Shown here piece after piece: positions 7,812-14,187 of a stretch of 19,409 nucleotides of DNA. Positions within the stretch are counted from its first letter, which is position 1; every line of letters begins with the position of its first letter. The notes below the pieces were generated by a model, which worked only from the letters and a program-made list of their open reading frames with translations, made no database searches and was not told where the DNA came from. This stretch comes from Dehalococcoidia bacterium (GTDB taxonomy: Bacteria > Chloroflexota > Dehalococcoidia > UBA1151 > UBA1328): assembly GCA_030745955.1 (NCBI GenBank), contig JASLNQ010000008.1, forward strand, positions 1 through 19,409, written 5' to 3'. A program made the translations under genes and the position numbers.

Positions 7812-8963
7812 TCAGGAGTTGGTCTTCGAGCCGTCCCTGCGCCGGAGCGGCTCCCGCTTCGAGGACCTGAACGGCTCGGAAAGCGATGCTTCATCGACCT
7901 CGACGCCCAGTCCCGGTCGGTCGAGAACGGTCACCCGCCCCGGGACGATTTCCGGCTGTACCGGGTATATCTCCTTCGAGTAGAAATTGAGCTCTTCGCC
8001 CGGCGATTCCCTGATCTCAAGCCACGAGAAGTTCGCCGCGGCCATCCCCATGTGCGATGTTGCAGCCACGCATATCGGCCCGAGCGGGTTGTGGGGCATC
8101 AGGTCGATGTAGTGCGCCTCTGCCCAGCCGACGACCTTCATCGCCTCGGTCAGCCCGCCCACGTTGCATACGTCGATCCGGGCGTAGTTGGTCAGCCCCC
8201 GCTCGATATACGGCAGGAACTGCCACTTCGAGGCGAACTCCTCACCGATCGCGAACGGCATCGTCGTCATCGTGCGTAGTGACTCGTAGGCCTCAGGCGT
8301 TTCGTCGCGGATCGGCTCCTCGAGGAAATCGAGCGTGTGCTCGGGCATCATCTGGCAGAACGATGCGGTCTCCGCGACCGATAGCCGGTGGTGGAAGTCG
8401 TAGCCGATCACCGGCCGGAGACCCAGCACCTCGCGTGCCTTGATCAGGCCTTCGGCCGACAGCGCGATCGCCTCGCGGGGCTCGTATACGTTGTCTTTTT
8501 CGCTCTCTGCCCGGCGGTGCAGCCGAAAGCAGTCAAAGCCGGCTGCGATCATCCGCTGCGCGACATCGAGCATCTCCTCGGGAGTGCTGCCACCGCCAGT
8601 GGCGAAGGTCGGGATCCAGTTACGATGCTTCCCACCGAGCAATTCGTAGACTGGTACGCCAAGCTTTTTTCCGGCGATGTCGTACAGGGCGATATCAATT
8701 GCCGATATCGCAGCAGTCAGCGTCCGGCCACCCTCAAAATACTGGCTGCGGTACATTTCTTGCCACAGGGCGCCGCGCTGCATCGGATCGCGTCCAACCA
8801 GGAACTCCCTGTAGTGTTCGACAATGCCCTTGACACCGATCTCCCTGCTGGAAAGCCCAGATTCCCCCCAGCCATATATGCCTTCATCAGTTTCCACCTT
8901 TACCAGCATCTGGTTACGGGTCCCAACCCATACCGGGTACGGCTTGATGTCGGTGATTCGCAT
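7812..8963 (-). CDS. enolase-superfamily (mandelate racemase-type) sugar-acid dehydratase-like protein, copy 3
   Basis: 383 residues from the ATG at 8963 ('MRITDIKPYPVWVG'), the start that matches the other two copies. The frame is open a further 91 codons upstream, but that stretch overlaps clpS and is not homologous to anything in copies 1 and 2. GAGGG lies about 10 bases before this ATG. Catalytic motifs are intact ('YDFHHR', 'LEEPI', 'GEEF', 'MPHNPLGPI', 'WLE'). It is distinguished from copy 2 by the 'RAESEKDNVYEP' stretch after 'FRLHR', in the loop following barrel strand 2, and by a C-terminus ending in 'GSKTNS'. It is the promoter-proximal gene of the cluster, divergent from clpS, so a shared regulatory region lies between about 8964 and 9102. 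Confidence 0.88.
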   Translation of the reverse strand: MRITDIKPYPVWVGTRNQMLVKVETDEGIYGWGESGLSSREIGVKGIVEHYREFLVGRDPMQRGALWQEMYRSQYFEGGRTLTAAISAIDIALYDIAGKKLGVPVYELLGGKHRNWIPTFATGGGSTPEEMLDVAQRMIAAGFDCFRLHRRAESEKDNVYEPREAIALSAEGLIKAREVLGLRPVIGYDFHHRLSVAETASFCQMMPEHTLDFLEEPIRDETPEAYESLRTMTTMPFAIGEEFASKWQFLPYIERGLTNYARIDVCNVGGLTEAMKVVGWAEAHYIDLMPHNPLGPICVAATSHMGMAAANFSWLEIRESPGEELNFYSKEIYPVQPEIVPGRVTVLDRPGLGVEVDEASLSEPFRSSKREPLRRRDGSKTNS

Positions 8964-9102
8964 TGGTGAACGACCCTCGCGCTTGTTGGTGAGTATGGGT
9001 TTAGATCGCGGTGCAAGCCTCTTCCCGGCAGCGTGCGGTGTCAAGACCGGATTTGCTGCGACCGGGCCGCTCGCGACCGGATTGACTGAAGCCAGGGTCC
9101 CC

Positions 9103-9438
9103 ATGACCGGGACGCCCGAGAAAACGGTGCTCGGCACAACCGGCCCAGAAACCGGGCGGACCACCGTACCGGCCGAGGTTGGCGAAACGTCGCCGGGGCG
9201 GTCGGACCGGTGGGCAGTGGTGTTGCTCAACGACAACTATCACTCCACCGACTACGTTGTCTGGGCGCTGCTGAAAACCGTTCCCGAACTTAGCCAGACC
9301 GACGCCGCGCTGATCATGCTCGAGGCCCACAACACCGGCAAGGGCGTGGTAACGCTGTGCGGTAGGGCACAGGCCGAGGAGTACCGTGCGGCCCTCCGCC
9401 TGCTTCAGCTCGGGTGCGAGATCGAGCCGGGATGGTAA
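9103..9438 (+). CDS. clpS: ATP-dependent Clp protease adaptor ClpS
   Basis: 111 residues from ATG 9103; an ATG at 8995 would give 147 residues. I prefer 9103 because it leaves a ~36-residue flexible N-terminus close to the family norm, though neither start has a good ribosome site. The core 'WAVVLLNDNYHSTDYVV' and 'ALIMLEAHNTGKGVV' is diagnostic: ClpS binds N-degron proteins and hands them to ClpA/ClpC. Binding-pocket residues by alignment to E. coli are Asn43-Asp44 (Asn34-Asp35), Met72 (Met62) and His76 (His66), all present. E. coli Asp36 is Asn45 here, Thr38 is His48-region, and the Met40 gate position is Thr. This could alter which N-terminal residues are accepted, but such variation occurs in the family. 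It is divergent from the enolase cluster and no clp ATPase is nearby. Confidence 0.85.
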   Translation: MTGTPEKTVLGTTGPETGRTTVPAEVGETSPGRSDRWAVVLLNDNYHSTDYVVWALLKTVPELSQTDAALIMLEAHNTGKGVVTLCGRAQAEEYRAALRLLQLGCEIEPGW

Positions 9439-9780
9439 CCCACCCGGACCCGGAATCATGCGACCGGTACCCCCCCCGGAGTCCAGGTTTGACGCACCGA
9501 AAACAGACCTTTTGGTGCTGAACCAATGTTGCCCGTTCTCATTGACACACCCCACCGCGGGCAGCCCGCCAGACGGGATCGCGTGGTTACCCACACCTGT
9601 GCTGAACCGTTTGGGGCGGGCGGGCTAATCTTTGGGATTCAATGGACGTGACGGCGACGTGTTATTCATTGATATATGACCTTGCCACCGCTCCGGGGAA
9701 CGGCTGGTGGCCATATTCAATGCACGTTATGCTCCGCCGGTTGGATCCGTACCGGAATTTGGGCGAGGAGACCACGCCAG
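9439..9780. other. intergenic region clpS-archaellin
   Basis: 342 bases without a supported gene. It holds a run of eight C (9470-9477) and a GC-rich stretch at 9555-9630. An AT-richer patch at 9661-9680 ('TTATTCATTGATATATG') is the best place for a promoter of the archaellin gene, although no clean -35/-10 pair is seen. An in-frame upstream extension of the archaellin from 9676 exists but would bury its signal peptide, so I treat it as non-coding. Confidence 0.45.
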
Positions 9781-10489
9781 ATGTTTAGGACAGGTAAGCG
9801 AGAAACGCCCCAGCAGGGTATTACCGGGCTTGAGACGGCGATCATATTAATTGCATTCGTTGTCGTCGCTTCGGTGTTTGCATTCACCGTGCTTTCGACC
9901 GGCGTATTCGCTTCAGAAAGGTCGAAAGAGACGATCTTCGCGGGCATCCAGGAAACCAAGAGCTCGCTTGAACCGCGTGGCGCTGTCGTGGCCTACAAGG
10001 CTGACCGTGGCGGCACCGACACTATCTACAAGGTGTCGTTCATCGTGTCGAACGCAGTCGACGGCGAGGCCGTTGACCTGACGCCCCCGTACACGGCAGA
10101 CGGCACTGCCACCGATCCGGACATCTCCAGTGGTGCCGAGTACAGGACGGTCATCGCCTACAACGATCAGAACCAGTTCATGAGTGATGTTCCGTGGAGT
10201 GTGACCTGGCTTGGAAACGATAACGGCGATAGCCTGCTCGAGGTTGGTGAGAAAGCCGAGATCAGTGTCTGGCTCTTGATCCGGGACACTACCGAGGCGA
10301 TTACGTCCAGCACGGCGACCAGCTACTGGACAACCGACGCCAACGGTGCCAACGGGTTCCTTTCGACGGGAACGCTCCTTTCCAAGAACGACAAGTTCAG
10401 CCTCACTCTCAGCCCCCCCCTCAGGCTCGGTGCTGAACATCGAGAGGACACTGCCTGCCCGACTCGACGCAATAATGGATCTGAAGTAA
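9781..10489 (+). CDS. archaellin (archaeal-type flagellin) with a frameshift in a C8 run
   Basis: Intended product about 235 residues. 'MFRTGKRETPQQG' is a short positively charged class III (type IV pilin-like) signal peptide. Cleavage after Gly13 would expose 'ITGLETAIILIAFVVVASVF', the hydrophobic assembly helix with the G-x-E-T/A pattern of archaellins. Further family marks are 'AVVAYK' (about 68-73), 'WLGNDNGDSLLEVGEKAEI' (about 143-161) and 'NDKFSLTL' (203-210). As sequenced, eight C at 10413-10420 shift the frame and the ORF runs on to a stop at 10600-10602, through the terminator. With seven C the next frame gives 'SGSVLNIERTLPARLDAIMDLK' and TAA at 10487, which is the conserved archaellin C-terminus (G-x-x-L-x-IERT-P). 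GAGGAG lies 10 bases before ATG 9781. It would be the filament subunit of an archaellum or a related pseudopilus. No motor genes are present in the window. Confidence 0.85.
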
Positions 10490-10561
10490 CGATTGCCTGG
10501 TTTGGACCCGGGCCCGGATTCGCCCCAATCCGGCGCCTCGGCTCCAAATCTTCAAACAACA

Positions 10562-10597
10562 ACGGCCGCTCCCGTGCCCCCGGGAGTGGCCGTTTTG
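10562..10597 (+). terminator. rho-independent terminator after the archaellin gene
   Basis: ACGGCCGCTCCC (10562-10573) pairs with GGGAGTGGCCGT (10582-10593) over 12 bases with one G-T wobble, followed by TTTT. It lies about 70 bases after the frame-corrected archaellin stop. Its position inside the uncorrected ORF argues that the longer reading is not the real product. Confidence 0.8.
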
Positions 10598-10778
10598 GTT
10601 AACAGAACACCGGAGGAGGCCCGGCTGCCGGCTGCCGGGAGCCGGACGATGGGCGAGATTCTCCAGCGGGCTATGGAAACGCCGGATACCGGGAATGGTT
10701 AAGACCATCGCCGGGTGAATCCAGGCGGTCCAAGCTTCCGGCGAAATTCAGTCATGCGTCGGACACCCGGTTAACCAC

Positions 10779-10808
10779 AACGGGTACGGCTTGAAGGCCG
10801 CACCCGTT
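10779..10808 (-). terminator. hairpin at the 3' end of the RRM gene
   Basis: AACGGGTACGGC pairs with GCCGCACCCGTT (12 bases, one mismatch, 6-base loop). It is 43 bases past the stop of the RRM gene and lies between two convergent genes. There is no strong T-run on either side, so it may be a weak terminator or an RNA 3' stabiliser. Confidence 0.4.
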
Positions 10809-10850
10809 GATGGTTTCGTTATGTAGCTTGGTGGTACTACCGACGCTGGT

Positions 10851-11168
10851 TTACCAGCGCTCTCGTCGACCACCGCCACCGCCGCCGCCGCCGCGGTACC
10901 CACCGCCGCCGCCACGTGGAGCCTGGTCTCGAGCCTCATTCACAACAATTGGCCGGCCATCGAGATCGGTGCCGTTCATTTCTGAAATAGCCTGTTGTGC
11001 TGGACCCTCTTCTGTGAAGGTTACAAAACCGAAACCGCGTGACCTGCCGGTCTCGCGGTCGCTGATCACCTGTGCCTCTTCAATGTCGCCGAACCGCTCG
11101 AAAGCCGTTCGGAGGCCAGACGAATCCGTCGCCCAGGCCAGGCTACCAACAAATAACTTCTTACCCAT
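10851..11168 (-). CDS. glycine-rich RNA-binding protein, single RRM domain
   Basis: 105 residues. One RRM occupies about residues 4-80 with RNP2 'LFVGSL' (5-10) and RNP1 'RGFGFVTF' (44-51). The aromatic residues that stack on RNA are present (Phe6, Phe46, Phe48). A Gly/Arg tail (from about residue 86, many GGG codons) follows, as in cyanobacterial and other bacterial Rbp proteins linked to cold or stress responses. It binds single-stranded RNA in the cytoplasm; the targets are unknown. GAGG about 10 bases before the ATG supports the start. A long gene-free region lies upstream, so an extended 5' leader is possible. Confidence 0.92.
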   Translation of the reverse strand: MGKKLFVGSLAWATDSSGLRTAFERFGDIEEAQVISDRETGRSRGFGFVTFTEEGPAQQAISEMNGTDLDGRPIVVNEARDQAPRGGGGGYRGGGGGGGGRRERW

Positions 11169-11704
11169 AAATCAAGCCTCGTACGTGGGAATCCCATCGA
11201 ATGTTCTCAGTCGAACATATCCTAGCGCCGTTCCGTAACGGTTATCGTCCCACGATCCGTTTTTGAGCCCTGCCGCCAGTTGCACCTCGAAGCCACGTCC
11301 CGTTGACGTGATAGCGCGGTGCACGGCAGTGCACGCCCTCAAGAATAGCCCTTGATTGGTGTTTGTGGGGTGACTATTCCCAACGAACATCGTTGTTTCG
11401 CCAGCAATTTGGGGTGTTCCACGAGGAATTTCTCTGATTATTCCGAACAAAAACAGGCAAAATACTGTCACAGTATCGATATACAGCCATCGACGTTCCC
11501 GCCAGTGCGCGCCAGCCGTTGATTTTGTGGCTTGCGGTCGGGTGAAACGATCATTACGGTTCTGGTTTGACGTTATCGTCCCTGTGTAACAGCATGCTGA
11601 AACAGGGGGCATTTCTCTACCACCTCCCTCGTAACACGGGGAGCGGACGACGGATTTGTGCGGATCACCGGGCACCGATTGGCCGTGCCCGCCAAAGGAG
11701 CGAA
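11169..11704. other. gene-free region between two divergent genes
   Basis: 536 bases between the divergent RRM and RraA-like genes. The open frames here (for example minus 11172-11675) have coding-unlike composition and no recognisable domain. It must hold both promoters. I see a small GTGCAC-N4-GTGCAC motif near 11311-11330 and an AT-rich patch at 11430-11490, but no promoter I would name. Confidence 0.4.
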
Positions 11705-12442
11705 ATGGTTCAGACGAACGACATTCAACGACCCTCGAAGGAGCTCATCGCGAAATTCGAGAACATCAGCGCTGCCACCGCGGCCGGCGATCTCAACAAG
11801 ATGGGGATCCGCGACCCGTTTATCCAGGGGCCAGTGCCATTCACACCCGGCAAGAAAATTGTGGGCCCTGCGCTTACGCTCCAATTTATGCCCAAGCGGG
11901 AAGACATGTACCCGGAGGGAGAGTACGTCGAGCCTGAAACCCAGCTCCACCGCCACGCCCTGTACCACACCCAGCCCGGCGACCTGATCGTCGTCGACGC
12001 GCTGGGCAGCATGACAAGCGGGGTGTTCGGCAACATGATGCTGACTTACTTCCACGGGCAGGGCGGCATCGGCGCGATCGTCGATGGCTGCATCCGCGAC
12101 TACCCCGAGAGCAAGGACATCGGGCTGGGTCTCTGGCTCAGAGGTGTGACACCGAACTTCCACACGCAAACTGAGATGTTCCCGTTCGCCGTGAACGTTC
12201 CCATCAACTGCGCGGGGACCTTCGTGAACCCCGGCGACATCATTGTTGCCGATGACGACGGTGCGGTAGTAGTGCCGATACAGCTCGCAGAGGAACTGGC
12301 CGTGACGGGCCAGGTGCACGCCGAATGGGAAGAGTTCAGCCGTCAGCGGCTGGAGGAAGGTGGCGATCTGCGCCGCTACTACCCGCTATCGGACGAAGCC
12401 GTTCCAGAGTACGAAGAGTGGAAGAAGAAGCTCGGTAAGTAG
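11705..12442 (+). CDS. RraA-like / HMG-CHA aldolase family protein
   Basis: 245 residues from ATG 11705, preceded by AAAGGAG six bases upstream. The frame is open earlier but has no homologous sequence. Family marks are 'GDLIVVDALGSMTSGVFGNMM' (two halves, about 92-112), 'GIGAIVDGCIRDYPES' with Arg131-Asp132, and 'GDIIVADDDGAVVVP' (177-191). In class II 4-hydroxy-4-methyl-2-oxoglutarate/4-carboxy-4-hydroxy-2-oxoadipate aldolases this Arg-Asp pair binds substrate and the Mg-water network. Both residues are kept, which argues for an enzyme rather than an RNase E inhibitor. The C-terminus is ~30-40 residues longer than classic RraA and rich in Glu/Trp/Lys. Likely reaction: retro-aldol cleavage or decarboxylation of an oxaloacetate-like or 4-hydroxy-2-keto acid. 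It is monocistronic and ends at a strong hairpin. Confidence 0.85.
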   Translation: MVQTNDIQRPSKELIAKFENISAATAAGDLNKMGIRDPFIQGPVPFTPGKKIVGPALTLQFMPKREDMYPEGEYVEPETQLHRHALYHTQPGDLIVVDALGSMTSGVFGNMMLTYFHGQGGIGAIVDGCIRDYPESKDIGLGLWLRGVTPNFHTQTEMFPFAVNVPINCAGTFVNPGDIIVADDDGAVVVPIQLAEELAVTGQVHAEWEEFSRQRLEEGGDLRRYYPLSDEAVPEYEEWKKKLGK

Positions 12443-12475
12443 GCGTTAGCCGCTGGTCGCAACGGACGGCGTAAC

Positions 12476-12512
12476 CCCCTCTCCGGTATGTACACCCGGC
12501 AAGGGAGAGGGG
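12476..12512 (+). terminator. hairpin after the RraA-like gene
   Basis: CCCCTCTCC (12476-12484) and GGAGAGGGG (12504-12512) form a perfect 9-base stem with a 19-base loop, about 34 bases after the stop. It lacks a T-run, so it may be a factor-dependent terminator or a dispersed palindromic repeat. Confidence 0.45.
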
Positions 12513-12580
12513 ACCTCGAAGCACCATCAGGGAACCGACACCCCAAGCACGTACTGACGCACCGTGCTCCGCCGTGACGG

Positions 12581-12618
12581 CGAACTTGCACCGTCACACC
12601 GAACTTGCACTGTCATGC
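12581..12618 (+). repeat. two-copy 19-bp direct tandem repeat
   Basis: CGAACTTGCACCGTCACAC is followed immediately by CGAACTTGCACTGTCATGC (16 of 19 identical). A third, more decayed copy begins at about 12619. It lies in the gene-free 12443-12855 interval. Confidence 0.6.
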
Positions 12619-12712
12619 TGAAATTGCCTGCACTGAGCGCAGCCGAATGGGATTCAGTATCCCCAGCCGCAGCAGATCGAACAGTTGTCACCCCACCCCG
12701 CAGCTGACCCCG

Positions 12713-12810
12713 ATTTCTCGACCGTAGCGGAGAGACCCGGGGTGGGTGCCCGTGCCGTTAGCCAGTCCGGGGCGACCCCGCACCAGGTCCCTCGGCTCCG
12801 CTCGGGAAAT
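12713..12810. repeat. 98-bp imperfect inverted-repeat element
   Basis: The 25-base ends at 12713-12737 and 12786-12810 are inverted copies of each other at about 20 of 25 positions, and GGGGT/ACCCC pairs lie further inside. The arms ('CTCGACCGTAGCGGAGAG', 'CTCGGCTCCGCTCGGGAAAT') resemble the interspersed repeats frequent between genes in Chloroflexota genomes. The flank at 12640-12660 ('CTGAGCGCAGCCGAATGG') looks like another piece of the same family. No coding capacity. Confidence 0.5.
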
Positions 12811-12855
12811 GACGCTCCACGCGCCACGACAGGTACCGCAACACCCCGCCTTAGT

Positions 12856-13455
12856 TCAATCCGGGTCGGCCCCCTGCTGCCTGAGGCTGTTGCCAAGGAC
12901 GGCTGCCAGGCCACCCATCAGGACGAAGAATGTCGCACGTATCGGCAACTCGGTGACGGCGCGGTCACCCGGGTCGAAATACATGAGGATGTGCGCCGAG
13001 TACCAGGTGGTCAGCAGTATGGAGTAAGCGATCCCGGCGAACGGCCTCGCACGGTAAACAAAACCGAGGATTACGAGAGGGAACACAAGCCACATCTCGC
13101 TGGTGGCGCTGATCTCCGCCGATGCCCGGATGGCGAGGCTGGAGATGATCAAAAGGAGCCCGGTGTCGATAAGCGACCCCCACAGGGCTGATCGGTTCGG
13201 TGTGATCCGGTTTGTCCTGTTTGCGTATCCCAACCATATGTTTGTAACGAACATCACGACAACAGCGCCGATCGCGTACTCCCAGTAGGGGAGTCGATCA
13301 CGGCTCAAGAACATCACGAGAGAGAGCGCTGGACTGGCGATCAGGCGAAATCCGATCGCCCCGCGCTCGACCTGGCTGGAGGTTGCGAAAAGTATCGCCC
13401 CGAGTCTTTCGACAAGCGGTTTCCGCCGCAATTGCGTTTTGTGCCCCGAATTCAT
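12856..13455 (-). CDS. multi-pass membrane protein of unknown function
   Basis: About 199 residues from ATG 13455. The frame is open to 13566, but the extra residues are Arg/Cys/Ser-rich and unlike a membrane protein start, and neither start has a good ribosome site. Five or six hydrophobic segments are visible, including 'YAIGAVVVMFVTNIWLGYA', 'LIDTGLLLIISSLAI', 'MWLVFPLVILGFVYRARPF' and 'ATFFVLMGGLAAVLGNSL'. The arrangement recalls the N-terminal membrane sensor region of Chloroflexota histidine kinases, but no coiled coil, PAS or kinase domain follows: the gene stops at 12856 and runs into repeat sequence. It could be a stand-alone membrane protein or the remnant of a truncated sensor. I do not recognise a named family. 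Confidence 0.55.
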   Translation of the reverse strand: MNSGHKTQLRRKPLVERLGAILFATSSQVERGAIGFRLIASPALSLVMFLSRDRLPYWEYAIGAVVVMFVTNIWLGYANRTNRITPNRSALWGSLIDTGLLLIISSLAIRASAEISATSEMWLVFPLVILGFVYRARPFAGIAYSILLTTWYSAHILMYFDPGDRAVTELPIRATFFVLMGGLAAVLGNSLRQQGADPD

Positions 13456-13641
13456 TGGCCAACACAATAAACGACATGGCAGCGCCCTTGAGTGTGGACT
13501 GGGTAAAAGACTCGCACCGGAATCTCGCCATTTCTGGCGCGCCAGTCGGCAGTCAGCCAGGTACACGAGACTCGGGTTCAGCGACCACCGTTAATGTTCG
13601 TACCGACAGGTCCCGCAAGTCCCATACAACTCAACCGCCCG

Positions 13642-14187
13642 TTACCGCTGCCACACCTCGCCGTCGACGATCAGTTCCTTGATCGCCGCAGTCCCCGACC
13701 GGTTGATCGATACCCTGACCTTAACGTCGTCCGCCCGTTCGATCTCAAGCCCCCGCCCCTCCGGCACGAAATACCGTTCGATGCCGTAATCGACGTTCAT
13801 CGACTCGCCAGAACGTTGAGTAACCGTTCCCCTGATGTACAGGTCGGAATCGGCGGGTGGCTCGTCCGCCCGGACGTGCTGCGAGGGCGGGTTGGACCCA
13901 TCGCTGTCCGGAAGGCCGACATATACCGTGTCGCCTTCTTTAATATCGTTATCGAAGACGTGCCACGTCTGGCCGGGAGCGGTGTTCGACTGGCGCAGCG
14001 TGCTGATCTCGTAGCGCAACACCACGAAATCGCCGCGGAACAGGTCACGCGGGTCGACCGGTACCGTTTGCAGCACGGCGGTCCTGCCGGTGATCAGGAT
14101 CGATTCCCGGTACCCAACAATCCCCAGCAAGAAGACGATCTGCACCGCGATCACCGCGATGAAGAGGCGTTTAACCCTGGGTGTCAA
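13642..14187 (-). CDS. GDYXXLXY-family membrane-anchored protein
   Basis: 181 residues. One N-terminal membrane helix (about 8-25) is followed by an extracytoplasmic domain. The family signature 'PVDPRDLFRGDFVVLRY' is at about 43-59; the name-giving GDYxxLxY reads GDFVVLRY here. The function of the family is not established. The gene begins with TTG at 14187, supported by GGAGGTGA ending four bases before it, and its start lies inside the last codons of the DUF2157 gene (17-base overlap). This is a recurrent pairing: DUF2157 and GDYXXLXY proteins are commonly neighbours, so they probably act together in the membrane. Confidence 0.85.
   Translation of the reverse strand: MTPRVKRLFIAVIAVQIVFLLGIVGYRESILITGRTAVLQTVPVDPRDLFRGDFVVLRYEISTLRQSNTAPGQTWHVFDNDIKEGDTVYVGLPDSDGSNPPSQHVRADEPPADSDLYIRGTVTQRSGESMNVDYGIERYFVPEGRGLEIERADDVKVRVSINRSGTAAIKELIVDGEVWQR

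Noticed and set aside
8964..9236. N-terminal extension of the third enolase-superfamily gene
   Set aside because: The extension is Pro/Val/Thr-rich, overlaps clpS in antisense, and is absent from the other two copies; the ATG at 8963 matches them.
9470..9477. Second run of eight C, upstream of the archaellin gene
   Set aside because: It lies in non-coding DNA after clpS, about 300 bases before the archaellin ATG, and not between any -35/-10 pair I can see, so a switch role is unsupported.
10493..10702. 69-codon plus-strand frame after the archaellin gene
   Set aside because: It overlaps the terminator hairpin and has Pro/Gly/Ala-rich composition with no ribosome site.
11172..11675. 167-codon open frame on the minus strand between the RRM and RraA-like genes
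   Set aside because: It has no domain, a Cys/Arg/Thr-rich composition, and spans the two divergent promoters; a chance frame in GC-rich DNA.
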